Shown piece by piece: positions 44,262-53,396 of a DNA stretch of 64,000 bases. The notes under the pieces are model-generated. The model worked only from the letters and a program-made list of their open reading frames with translations. It did no database searches and was not told the origin of the DNA. The position numbers and the translations under genes are program-made. The number at the start of each line of letters is the position of its first letter. The stretch's first letter is position 1. The stretch is from Nitrospira sp. (GTDB taxonomy: Bacteria > Nitrospirota > Nitrospiria > Nitrospirales > Nitrospiraceae): the NCBI GenBank assembly GCA_031315995.1, contig JALDRG010000008.1, forward strand, positions 186,001-250,000, read 5' to 3'.

Positions 44262-45533
44262 ATGAAGCAGCTTGTCGCACATCCCGCAGCCACGGAAGCC
44301 ACATCGACTCTGCTCGACCTCTTGCAGCAACGGAAGACGCGCCGCTTCGGCCTCGGAATGACCCTGCCCGGAGGCCCTCTGCAATATACCAGTCACCATG
44401 AAGCGCTCCCGCTGAGCCGGGAAGAAGAACGCTATCTGATTTATGCGGCAATCGGTCGATCGGGACGCAACTTGGGCGATATGCAGTTTGTGGGACGCCC
44501 CGGCTCAAGCGCCGGACAGGGCAACGCGCTGATGAACTTCAATAGCCGCACGGTCCCCAGCCCCTGCTCCGCGCAGACCACACAACTGTTTTACACGAAC
44601 GATGACGGCGTGTTTTTTGTCGCCGACGCGTCCGGCCCGGACCATCCCTGGGACCTGGAGATCGTGCAACTCCAATCGTCCCGGTTGGAGATCCCGCGCG
44701 AAGCGCCCTTCATGCTGCCGTTCAACCAATGGTATACCAATCGGCCCGGCACGACTCTGTTCATGCCTGTCACCAATATCGCGCTGTTGTATCTGAATCT
44801 GCTGCTGACGATGTTCGGCGAAGACACGGGCTACTTCATCGTCGATACGGACAACGGCAACGCCGCCTGCGGTCTCGATGCCTTCCGCAAGAGCGCGGGC
44901 GGGCATCTGCACGACAATCTCGCGTCGCGCAGAATGTTCAGCCTGCGTGAGCTCGACGCCGCCATTTGCGAAACCGCGATTCAAGAACAGGGCATCATCT
45001 GCGAGCACATCGCGCTGATGCAACAGGCCCTGGGACTCGGCGGCGGAATCCAGAGCGTGGGCAGCGGCCGTCACCTCCTGGGCATGGAACCACACATCTA
45101 CTCCGGACTCGGCTTCCATTTCGTCGTCCCGCCGGGCAAGCCGCTCCGGGCCAATCCGGTGGGTCTTCCACGGGTATGGGAAGGTCCCACCCCGCCGTTT
45201 GTGCCGTCGATGAAGGACGCCGTGACCCAACTGGTCGCCAGCAAATTCGGACCGAACGGCACTTATGGCAAGTCGAGCGAACAGCCCTGGGTGGCTGCCA
45301 AAGCAGCACAACAGGTCCCGCAACATTCCGACCGCGCCATTGACGCAACCATCGCGTTTGCCGAATACGTGCTGGGCACATACGGACGGTTCCCGGCCCA
45401 TGCCGATGCCTGTAAATCGATCGTCGCCTGCCAGACCCATCACCTCGATGAAGAGTTTTATGCCACCTTCTATCCCGACTCCACGTTACCGGATGCACAT
45501 CGCGAACACATGCATGCATGGCACAGCCATTGA
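44262..45533 (+). CDS. Nitroreductase-like protein of unknown function
   Basis: I do not recognise a characterised family for this 423-residue protein. Its N-terminus (LLDLLQQRKTRRFGLGMTL and LSREEERYLIYAAIGRSG) resembles the FMN-phosphate and dimer-forming start of nitroreductase/SagB-type proteins. ICEHIALMQQALGLGGG later resembles their conserved helix before the second flavin contact. No clear NADPH motif is seen. The C-terminal part (FPAHADACKSIVACQTHHLDEEFY and HAWHSH) is rich in His and Cys and may bind metal. GGAAGGAGAGGACCT precedes the ATG. It is 41 bp upstream of the ketosynthase and probably in its operon. Confidence 0.65.
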   Translation: MKQLVAHPAATEATSTLLDLLQQRKTRRFGLGMTLPGGPLQYTSHHEALPLSREEERYLIYAAIGRSGRNLGDMQFVGRPGSSAGQGNALMNFNSRTVPSPCSAQTTQLFYTNDDGVFFVADASGPDHPWDLEIVQLQSSRLEIPREAPFMLPFNQWYTNRPGTTLFMPVTNIALLYLNLLLTMFGEDTGYFIVDTDNGNAACGLDAFRKSAGGHLHDNLASRRMFSLRELDAAICETAIQEQGIICEHIALMQQALGLGGGIQSVGSGRHLLGMEPHIYSGLGFHFVVPPGKPLRANPVGLPRVWEGPTPPFVPSMKDAVTQLVASKFGPNGTYGKSSEQPWVAAKAAQQVPQHSDRAIDATIAFAEYVLGTYGRFPAHADACKSIVACQTHHLDEEFYATFYPDSTLPDAHREHMHAWHSH

Positions 45534-45574
45534 CGACACACATTTTCACGCTCTTGAGAGCACAGGAGGGCATC

Positions 45575-46900
45575 ATGGCATCACAGATCTCTCGTCGAGT
45601 CGTCATCACCGGAATGGGAGTGATTTCTCCGCTGGGTTGTACCGTCGACCTGTTTTGGCATCTCTTGAGCAAGGGCGAGACGGCTGTGAAACCGGTCAGC
45701 TCTTTCGACACCACACCGTTTCAGGCCTGCCTCGCAGCGGAGGTGCGGGACTTCGACCCCGAAGACTTCCTCCATCGCAAACAGGCGCGCCGTATGGGGC
45801 GGGCGACCCAGTTCGCGGTCGCCTCCGCCATGATGGCGGCTCGCGATTCCGGCGTCGACTTGGAACGCGAAGATCGTGGGTCCATCGGCATCAGCATCGG
45901 CACCTCCATCGGCGGCATGAAGGAAGCGTTCGAATTCCACGATGCGGCTAAACTCAACGCTTATGAACGCGTCAATCCGTTCACCATGGGCATGACCTTC
46001 CCCAACGCGATCTCGTCGGAAGTCGCCATCGTCCTGGGACTGCACGGACCCTGTGAAACTTACTCGATCGGATGCTCTTCGACGGCCAATGCCATCGGAC
46101 GCGCCTACGAATGGATTAAATCAGGCCAGTCGTCGCTCGTCGTGGCGGGCGGGACTGAAGCGCCGCTTCACCCGAGTGTCTATGCGGCCATGAACGCCGG
46201 ACGAACACTGGCGCCGGACGAACGCGGCGCGATTCGTGATCTCCCTCGCCCCTTCGATAAGACCCGATGCGGCATGGTGTTGGGCGAAGGCGCCGGCAGT
46301 TTCATTCTGGAAGACTATGAGCACGCGCGGGCGCGCGGCGCCAAGATGTATGCCGAGCTGGAAGGATGGGGCTTCACCTGTGATGCCCATTCCATGGTCA
46401 AGGCAGCCGCCACGGGACACGAGCAACAACGTGCGGCCAGACTGGCCCTCTCGACGGCGCATTGGTTCCCGGAAGAAGTGGACTATGTGAACGCCTGCGG
46501 TCTCGGCACCATGGAATCGGATGCGCTCGAAACGCAGACGGTGAAGCAGGTCTTAGGAAGCCATGCCTATCACGTCCCCGTGAGTTCGTTCAAAGCGGCA
46601 CTCGGCCACGCCTTTGCCGCCAGCGGAGCCTTTCAGGTCATCGGCACCGCGAAGGCCATGGAACATCAATTCATCCCGCCCACACTGAATCTGACGACGC
46701 CGGATCCGACCTGCGATCTGGATTATGTCTCCGGACAGGGGCGGGCGGTGCATCTCAATCGCGCATTGATCAACAGCTTCGGGTTCGGCGGCAAGAATAT
46801 CGTGCTCGCGCTGTCGCGCGTGGATGCCAGAGTCGCCACGACCGGCTCGACGGCGGCGGCGCCGGGCTACCACATGACCCATCTGGTGGGGGCTTCGTAG
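45575..46900 (+). CDS. FabF-like ketosynthase with a catalytic His replaced by Cys
   Basis: This 441-residue thiolase-fold protein belongs to the FabF/type II ketosynthase group. The acyl-binding Cys167 is in YSIGCSSTANAIG, Lys340 and His345 are in SSFKAALGHAFAASG, and GFGGKN is near the C-terminus. The first catalytic His, normally in NAHGT, is Cys308 (NACGLGTMESDALET; codon TGC). The Cys-His-His triad thus becomes Cys-Cys-His. Such a change should affect malonyl decarboxylation, so the protein may make an unusual condensation, transfer acyl groups or serve as a non-condensing partner. AGGAGGG precedes the ATG. No ACP lies next to it. Confidence 0.85.
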   Translation: MASQISRRVVITGMGVISPLGCTVDLFWHLLSKGETAVKPVSSFDTTPFQACLAAEVRDFDPEDFLHRKQARRMGRATQFAVASAMMAARDSGVDLEREDRGSIGISIGTSIGGMKEAFEFHDAAKLNAYERVNPFTMGMTFPNAISSEVAIVLGLHGPCETYSIGCSSTANAIGRAYEWIKSGQSSLVVAGGTEAPLHPSVYAAMNAGRTLAPDERGAIRDLPRPFDKTRCGMVLGEGAGSFILEDYEHARARGAKMYAELEGWGFTCDAHSMVKAAATGHEQQRAARLALSTAHWFPEEVDYVNACGLGTMESDALETQTVKQVLGSHAYHVPVSSFKAALGHAFAASGAFQVIGTAKAMEHQFIPPTLNLTTPDPTCDLDYVSGQGRAVHLNRALINSFGFGGKNIVLALSRVDARVATTGSTAAAPGYHMTHLVGAS

Positions 46901-46940
46901 ACTCACACCATGAGCGGAATAAATCACATGACATCGCGCG

Positions 46941-46964
46941 CCGGTTGCGCCTCGGTGCAACCGG
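46941..46964 (+). terminator. Hairpin downstream of the ketosynthase gene
   Basis: CCGGTTGC (46941-46948) and GCAACCGG (46957-46964) form a perfect 8-bp stem with an eight-base loop, 40 bp after the ketosynthase stop codon. There is no U-tract. It may end the LuxR-associated transcript before the response regulator. Confidence 0.45.
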
Positions 46965-47145
46965 GCCGGCCCATGACAGGCCGACCCGGCGCGGGTTCGT
47001 CCGAGCGCATCTCCTCTCCGGTTCAAGCAGGATGGAGGCCGATCATCATGCGCCGGGGCACCATCATCGAAGGCGCCCAGGCTTTTCGGCACAGGCAGCA
47101 ACAACGTTCACGAGTCATCCATCCACATCTAGTCGAGAGTCGAAC

Positions 47146-47802
47146 ATGAATGACCTACAGCACACTCCAGCGCGTGTGTTCATCATCAATCCGCAAGAAC
47201 TGGTAAGAGTCGGCATGCGGACCCTCCTGAATTCCGTCGGGGACTTTACCGTGGTGGGAGAAACACCCTCGAAGGAGGAAGCGCTCCCCCTGCTGCTGCA
47301 ACAGAAACCCGACATCGTGGTTCTCGATCTGCGCGTGCACAACGGCACAGGGATCGAGACGGCCAAAGAAATCCTCGCGCACCGACCAGAGACGCGCGTC
47401 CTGTTTTTGGCCGACAGCCTCAACGACACCACCCTGCTCTCTGCTGTCGCAACCGGAGCCCACGGGTATGTCCTCCAAGACGCCGGAGCCGAGACGCTGC
47501 TGCACGCGATGCGCAGCATTGCCAAGGGACAGTCCTACCTGGACCCCGGCATGACCCGCCACACCTTCGCCTATCTCCGTAAAGTCGCCGACCGGGAACC
47601 CGAACGGGGCCGGCATCTACTCTCTCCGCAGGAGCGGCGCCTCCTCCCACTCATCGCACAAGGGAAGACCAACAAGGAAATCGCCGCCGAACTCGGATTG
47701 AGCGATAAGACGGTCAAGAACTATTTGGCCAATGTGTATTCGAAACTCCACCTCAACAGGAGGTCTCAAGCCGCTGCCTTTTACCTGAAAACCATTCCCT
47801 GA
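47146..47802 (+). CDS. NarL-type response regulator with degenerate receiver
   Basis: This 218-residue protein has a receiver-like domain (about 10-125) and a LuxR-type helix-turn-helix (about 155-215: LSPQERRLLPLIAQGKTNKEIA and LSDKTVKNYLANVYSKL). The phosphoacceptor Asp61 is in place (VVLDLRV), but the acidic pair is replaced by Asn15-Pro16 (IINPQEL), the Thr/Ser by Ala89 and the conserved Lys by Gln111. Phosphorylation in the usual Mg-dependent way is doubtful. It lies 105 bp upstream of the hybrid kinase and in the same direction. Confidence 0.87.
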   Translation: MNDLQHTPARVFIINPQELVRVGMRTLLNSVGDFTVVGETPSKEEALPLLLQQKPDIVVLDLRVHNGTGIETAKEILAHRPETRVLFLADSLNDTTLLSAVATGAHGYVLQDAGAETLLHAMRSIAKGQSYLDPGMTRHTFAYLRKVADREPERGRHLLSPQERRLLPLIAQGKTNKEIAAELGLSDKTVKNYLANVYSKLHLNRRSQAAAFYLKTIP

Positions 47803-47907
47803 TCGCGACCGTGGTCCGCGCACGATCGGATCATGCTCAAGTTATTCCGTCCGCGCTCCGACACAGTATCCTAGACGTGTGTGCCGCCTCGCGGAATCAT
47901 CTGTAGC

Positions 47908-50900
47908 ATGTACCAACTGCGATCGTTCCAGCTGCGCGATATGACCGCCTGCGGCGCGGCGCTTCGCCGGCTCAGCGCAGGGGCGACGAGTCTTGAGGAA
48001 GTCGCCGACCGCCTCGTGCGTCACCTCTATACCTCCCTGACCATAGGTCAACAGGGTGAACCGGCCTGCAGCCTGATCCGTTTATTCACGACGACTCGCT
48101 ACGACCTTCTGCCATCGGACCTTCGAGCGCTGGCAGACCAACGGCTAGGGGATAGGCCCGCGATTCCCTCCCTGACATGCCTCACGTTGCTGGCCAGCGC
48201 AGGGACCCTCCCGGAGTGGAACGACCCCGCCCGTTCGAGCCATTTCAGAATCATCCCGCTCGGCAGGCCTGAGGACGTCGAACAGCTGCCGATGTTCAGC
48301 CAACTCTTTCGACAATTAGGCGTCTCGCTCCCTCAACTCGCACAACCAACCCAGAATGTGCTCCTCGACACGCAGGAACAGACGTTCAATGTCTTTCACA
48401 TTTCTCACGCCGAGAACAATCCACACGTGCCGGCGCAGGAGGAGTTCGTGCTCAAATACGGCATCCGGTCCGTACTGGGATTCGGCGCGCCGTTGCCGAA
48501 CGGAGAACTCTTTTCCATCATTCTGTTCAGCAAGGATTTCATTCCCGCACGTACCGCTCAACTTTTCAAACCCCTGGCGCTGTGCGCCAAGATAGCCCTG
48601 GCACCGTTTGCGAGCACGACGCCGACGCCTCGCCCCTCTGCGGCACCCATGTCCATAGCAGACCAGCGCCATGCGGATTCCCCTTCTGCCTCGCATCTAC
48701 AGACGAGGATCGCCGAACTCGAGCAACTGCTCACCGTTCATGAACAGACCGTGGACGCGCAAGCCGACCGGATGGAACTGATTGTGCAGGGTTCTCAGAT
48801 GGGGACCTGGAGGTGGGACCTTGTTTCCGGTAGGCAGGATTGGTCCGACGAACAATGCCGGATCTTCGGGCTCGATCCGAGCCAGGCCGTTCCCACCCAC
48901 GCGACCTTCCTGGCGGCATTGCACCGAGATGATGCCGAAGGGGTGCAGCAGGCGGTCGAGGCGGCACTGAAGCACAACAGGCCCTATCATATCGATTGCC
49001 GGATTCTCCGTCCCAGCGGAGAGGTCCGCCATATCGATTGTCGCGGAACCGTCCGTCGCGGTCTCGACGGACAGCCCCTGAGTATGGCGGGCACCGTGCT
49101 GGACGTCACCGACTACAAACGCGCCGAATACGCCTGGCGAGACAGCGAAATACGAATGCGCTCGATTTTCGAAAGCGCGATCGAAGGCATCGTGGTCATC
49201 GACGAACAAGGGCGCATCGAAAGCACGAATGCCGCTCTGTTGAATATGTTCGGGTACCAGGCACACGAATTAGCCGGGCAGAATATTTCCTTGCTCATGC
49301 CCGCTCCCTGTCGAGAACAGCATGCGCGTGATCTTACGGACTACCTGGCTGCGGAAAATGAGATGGCCATCGGGAGCGGGCGCGAGGTGCCCGCTGTGCG
49401 CAAAGACGGGACCCTCATCGAGGTTCATGTGTCGGTCAGTGAGATGCAAATCGGAACGACAAAAAAGTATACGGGCATGTTGCGTGACATTTCTGAACGA
49501 AAACGAATGGAGGAGTCCCTTCGAGAGAGCGAAGAACGTTTTCGACAGCTAGCCGAGCATATCGATGCCGTCTTTTGGCTCACGTCACCGGACAAAAGCC
49601 AGATCCTCTACCTCAGTCCCGCCTTTGAGACCGTCTGGGAATGTCCCAGGGACCTGCTCTACGAGAATCCGAAGTTCTGGCTCGATTACGTTCACCCGGA
49701 AGACCGAACACGCGTCGCCACCGCCGCCGCCTGTCAGGCCCACCTGCCCTATGACGAAGAATATCGGATCGTCACACCGGGCGGACGAGTGCGCTGGATC
49801 CGAGATCGCAGTGTGGCGATCAAGAACCTCGACGGAGAGCCCTATCGCATTGCAGGCATCGCGGTGGACATCACCGTGGCCAAACAGATGGAAGCACAGG
49901 TTCGCGCCAGCGAACGACGGCACCGAGCACTCGTGGAATGGTCGCCCCATGCCATCTTCGTCAATTGTGAGGATAAAATTGTTTTTGCCAATCAAGCCTG
50001 CGTGAAGTTGTTCGGCGCGATCGCCCCCTCACAGCTGTTCGGAAAGTCGCTCTTCGATGTAGTCCATCCGGATTCCCAGGCCCGCGTGCAACAGAGCATG
50101 ACGACACTCCGCGCAGCGAGTCAGGCCCCGCCACTACTGGAAGAACGATTTGTCGGTCTCGACGGCTCGCTCATCGAGGTCGAACTGGCGGTCGTCCCGA
50201 TTATGTTCGAGGACAAACCGGCATTCCAGGTCATTGCGACCGATATCCGCGCCCGCAAAAATTTAGAAGAGGCGCTGGTCGCGACCAACCTGCAATTGCA
50301 AACCATTCTGTCCAGCGCGACCAATGTCTCCATCATCGCCACCAATACCGAAGGCACGATTACAACGTTCAACACCGGCGCGGAGGCGCTGCTGGGTTAT
50401 GCTGCCAGCGAGATGATCGGGCGACACTCGCTGGCGTCGCTTCATTTACCCGAGGAAATCGACCTCCGCGCCAAGGAACTGAGCGACTTGTACAACCGCC
50501 CTATCCAAGGCATCGAGGCCTTGATCGAACAGGCCCGTCGAGGTGAGTTCGATGAACGGGAATGGACCTACCAGCGGAAAGATGGAAGCCGCTCGACCAT
50601 CCTCCTGACCATCACCGCGCTCCGTGACAACGACGGGGCCATGACCGGATTCTTGGCGATCGGAAAAGATATCACGGGACGAAAGGCCGCTGAAAACGCC
50701 CTCGCGCAGGCCGCCCGAGACTTGGAGCGCAAGAATATCGAACTCGCCCATGCGCGGGACGAGGCCCTTCGAGCCGTCCAGCTCAAGGCGGATTTCCTCG
50801 CCACGATGAGCCACGAAATCCGTACCCCGATGAACGCGATCATCGGCATGACCGGTCTCTTGCTCGATACCCCCCTCACCAAAGAGCAACACGAATTCGC

Positions 50901-52365
50901 CGATGCTGTTCGCCGTTCGGGCGATGGTTTGCTGACTCTCGTCAACGATATTCTCGACTTCTCGAAGATCGAAGCCGGCAAACTTCATTTTGAACAGCTC
51001 CCATTCGATCTCCGGATGACCGTCGAGGATACGATGGAGCTGCTCGCGGAGCAGGCACAGAGGAAAGGTCTGGAATTGATCGGACTCGTCGATGCCACCG
51101 TGCCGACCGGTGTCATAGGCGATCCCGGACGGCTCAGGCAAATCTTGATCAATCTGATCGGCAATGCCATTAAGTTCACCGCCACGGGTGAGGTCTTCCT
51201 CCAGGTGACGTGTGACCGGCACGATGGAGCAGCGCTCCTGCGATTTACCATCACCGATACTGGAATCGGCATTTCGGCGGAGGCGCAGACGCGATTGTTT
51301 CAGGCCTTCGTGCAAGCCGACAGCTCCACCACTCGCCGATTCGGAGGCACCGGCCTGGGCCTCGCCATTTGCCAACGACTCGTCGCCCAGATGCACGGCC
51401 AGATCGGAATCGAGAGCCGGCCTGGTCACGGCAGTACCTTCTGGTTTACCGCGCGATTTCAGGAGACGGCCCTCGCCACTTCACATCCAGTCGTGGCCTG
51501 GAACCACCTTCGCGGACGACGCATTCTATTGGTGGACCAGAACAAGACCGTCCGCCAGGCGCTACGCAAGGAGCTCACGGCGCATGGAGTGGATTGCGTC
51601 GGAGCCGAAAGCGGCCGAGAGGCCCTGGAACTGGCCCATGCGGCGGCGGCCATGCAGAAGCCATTCGACCTGGCCTTAATCGAGTCGCACCTCTCTGAAT
51701 CAGACGGATTTGAAACGGCGAGACTCCTCAAGCAGGACCCCGCCACCGCCGACATGCGCCTGGTCATTCTCACCACGATCGGCCGACGAGGTGACGGACA
51801 TACGGCGCACACGCTCGGCATCGACGCCTACCTCACCAAACCGCTTCGGCAGGCACAATTGCTCGAATGCCTCTGCCTCCTGCTGTGCAACAGAGCCGCA
51901 GTCGAGACGCCGGCCCATGCCGAGGTCACGCCGCTGATGACACGGCACACCCTGGCTGAAACCGAAACGGCGACGAAGCCATGTCTCTTGCTGGCTGAGG
52001 ATAATCCCGTGAACCAGAAGGTGGCCTGCAAGATGCTGGAGAAACTCGGTTACCGGGTCGATGTCGCCAGCAACGGCCAGGAGGCCGTGGCTGCACATGA
52101 ACGCTCCCGATATCCGCTGATTTTCATGGACTGCCAGATGCCGGACGTGGACGGGTTCGAAGCCACCGCGCTGATTCGCAAGATGGAAGGCCGGTCGGCC
52201 CATACGCCGATTGTCGCTATGACCGCGAATGCCATGCAGGGAGACCGCGAGCGTTGCCTGGCTGCGGGGATGGACGATTACGTGGCCAAACCGATCCGCC
52301 CGAAAGATCTGCAGATGGTCCTTGATACCTGGCTGCACAAGCGCAACCAGGCAGCCGCCTCCTGA
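47908..52365 (+). CDS. Large PAS-rich hybrid histidine kinase
   Basis: This protein of about 1485 residues has an N-terminal sensor region of unknown fold (about 1-235), five PAS domains (about 290-920), a HisKA domain with MSHEIRTP (phospho-His near 969), a HATPase domain ([23 protein letters not shown]) and two C-terminal receivers. The first receiver has Glu in place of the phospho-Asp ([14 protein letters not shown]), so it is probably not phosphorylated. The second is canonical ([25 protein letters not shown]). No transmembrane segment is obvious, which suggests a cytoplasmic sensor. The start at 47908 is preferred over the GTG at 47881. Confidence 0.9.
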   Translation: MYQLRSFQLRDMTACGAALRRLSAGATSLEEVADRLVRHLYTSLTIGQQGEPACSLIRLFTTTRYDLLPSDLRALADQRLGDRPAIPSLTCLTLLASAGTLPEWNDPARSSHFRIIPLGRPEDVEQLPMFSQLFRQLGVSLPQLAQPTQNVLLDTQEQTFNVFHISHAENNPHVPAQEEFVLKYGIRSVLGFGAPLPNGELFSIILFSKDFIPARTAQLFKPLALCAKIALAPFASTTPTPRPSAAPMSIADQRHADSPSASHLQTRIAELEQLLTVHEQTVDAQADRMELIVQGSQMGTWRWDLVSGRQDWSDEQCRIFGLDPSQAVPTHATFLAALHRDDAEGVQQAVEAALKHNRPYHIDCRILRPSGEVRHIDCRGTVRRGLDGQPLSMAGTVLDVTDYKRAEYAWRDSEIRMRSIFESAIEGIVVIDEQGRIESTNAALLNMFGYQAHELAGQNISLLMPAPCREQHARDLTDYLAAENEMAIGSGREVPAVRKDGTLIEVHVSVSEMQIGTTKKYTGMLRDISERKRMEESLRESEERFRQLAEHIDAVFWLTSPDKSQILYLSPAFETVWECPRDLLYENPKFWLDYVHPEDRTRVATAAACQAHLPYDEEYRIVTPGGRVRWIRDRSVAIKNLDGEPYRIAGIAVDITVAKQMEAQVRASERRHRALVEWSPHAIFVNCEDKIVFANQACVKLFGAIAPSQLFGKSLFDVVHPDSQARVQQSMTTLRAASQAPPLLEERFVGLDGSLIEVELAVVPIMFEDKPAFQVIATDIRARKNLEEALVATNLQLQTILSSATNVSIIATNTEGTITTFNTGAEALLGYAASEMIGRHSLASLHLPEEIDLRAKELSDLYNRPIQGIEALIEQARRGEFDEREWTYQRKDGSRSTILLTITALRDNDGAMTGFLAIGKDITGRKAAENALAQAARDLERKNIELAHARDEALRAVQLKADFLATMSHEIRTPMNAIIGMTGLLLDTPLTKEQHEFADAVRRSGDGLLTLVNDILDFSKIEAGKLHFEQLPFDLRMTVEDTMELLAEQAQRKGLELIGLVDATVPTGVIGDPGRLRQILINLIGNAIKFTATGEVFLQVTCDRHDGAALLRFTITDTGIGISAEAQTRLFQAFVQADSSTTRRFGGTGLGLAICQRLVAQMHGQIGIESRPGHGSTFWFTARFQETALATSHPVVAWNHLRGRRILLVDQNKTVRQALRKELTAHGVDCVGAESGREALELAHAAAAMQKPFDLALIESHLSESDGFETARLLKQDPATADMRLVILTTIGRRGDGHTAHTLGIDAYLTKPLRQAQLLECLCLLLCNRAAVETPAHAEVTPLMTRHTLAETETATKPCLLLAEDNPVNQKVACKMLEKLGYRVDVASNGQEAVAAHERSRYPLIFMDCQMPDVDGFEATALIRKMEGRSAHTPIVAMTANAMQGDRERCLAAGMDDYVAKPIRPKDLQMVLDTWLHKRNQAAAS

Positions 52366-52449
52366 CATCTCACCGACATCCATCCCGCGATTGACAGAAC
52401 TCAACGCGCCGACTAGGATACGCCCTCACCAAGGAGAGTGAGCGCACGC

Positions 52450-53007
52450 GTGAGTCATCCGTCCCCTTCCGGTCCCGCACCAGCACCTACCACCGTACTC
52501 ACCCGCGTTGAGCAGGCATTCGAATTCCTGGTCTTCGGCAGCCGATGGATTCAGGCACCGCTCTATGGCGGCCTCATCATTGCCGAACTCCTGTACGCCC
52601 TCAAGTTCTTGCTTGAACTCTGGGAGATGATGCTCCATTTCAAGCAGCTGGAAGAGACCAAATTGATGTTGGGCGTGCTCGGACTTATCGATGTGACGAT
52701 GGTCGCCAACCTGCTGGCGATGGTCATTATCGGCGGGTATGCCACGTTCGTCAGCAAACTGGACCTCGAAACTCACCCCGACCGCCCCGAGTGGCTGACC
52801 CATGTGGACCCCGGTACCATCAAAATCAAATTGGCCGCCTCGCTGGTCGGCATCTCCAGCATTCACTTGCTGAAATCCTTCGTCGATATCGCGAATGAAA
52901 ATCCTGAACACGTCAAGTGGAAGATTTTCATTCACGTGACCTTCCTGGCCTCTGCCATTCTGTTGGCCTATACCGACAAACTGATGCAACGGGACCGAAA
53001 GCACTGA
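52450..53007 (+). CDS. YqhA/UPF0114 family membrane protein
   Basis: This protein of about 185 residues has four predicted helices (about 30-50, 70-95, 120-140 and 155-175) and the family pattern FGSRWIQAPLYGGLI, LGLIDVTMVANLLAMVIIGGYATF and KIKLAASLVGISSIHLLKSF. Its function is unknown. The GTG at 52450 is placed suitably behind AAGGAGA; an earlier GTG at 52438 is too close to that site. Confidence 0.85.
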   Translation: MSHPSPSGPAPAPTTVLTRVEQAFEFLVFGSRWIQAPLYGGLIIAELLYALKFLLELWEMMLHFKQLEETKLMLGVLGLIDVTMVANLLAMVIIGGYATFVSKLDLETHPDRPEWLTHVDPGTIKIKLAASLVGISSIHLLKSFVDIANENPEHVKWKIFIHVTFLASAILLAYTDKLMQRDRKH

Positions 53008-53396
53008 GCGTCGCTGCGACGTGAGAGAGCTTCGATTGTGCCCGCGTGGAATGGATGCCGCCAACGGTACTCCGCCGACCGATCCCTGAGTCCTCGCGAT
53101 CATGCATGTGCGCTTGCGCAGCCGGTCGGCCTTGAACAGGGTGACGGCCGTATCGATTGAGATACGATCTGTATCCGATTCGATAATCTCCGGAGCGCGC
53201 CTGACCTACGCATTCGCTCGTACCTCTCTGCCCTGCGCTGTCCCGGACACGTCCGTCCAGTTGCCGCGCCCTGACCGTCCCTACTTCACGACCGAGGCAT
53301 GTGGATTGCCTTTCCTGATCGTGGTATTACAGGCTCCGGCGAGCCGCCGTTTCATCGGCACAACGGACCCGACAACGCGCGCTGTTTGGAGTCACG
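53008..53396. other. 389-bp intergenic region without a convincing gene
   Basis: An open frame of 106 codons (53102-53422) is present but lacks a ribosome binding site, has no recognisable family and overlaps the patatin-type gene. The stretch contains a 35-base imperfect palindrome at 53151-53185. I see no other feature. Confidence 0.5.
53151..53185. repeat. Imperfect 35-base palindrome
   Basis: The outer arms TATCGA (53151-53156) and TCGATA (53180-53185) and the inner arms GATAC (53161-53165) and GTATC (53171-53175) pair symmetrically, with 12 of 15 arm positions matching around a five-base centre. It lies about 210 bases upstream of the patatin-type gene and could be an operator or an RNA hairpin. 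Confidence 0.45.

Noticed and set aside
46910..47149. Open frame of 79 codons between the ketosynthase and response regulator
   Set aside because: It has no ribosome binding site, no family, and contains the hairpin at 46941-46964.
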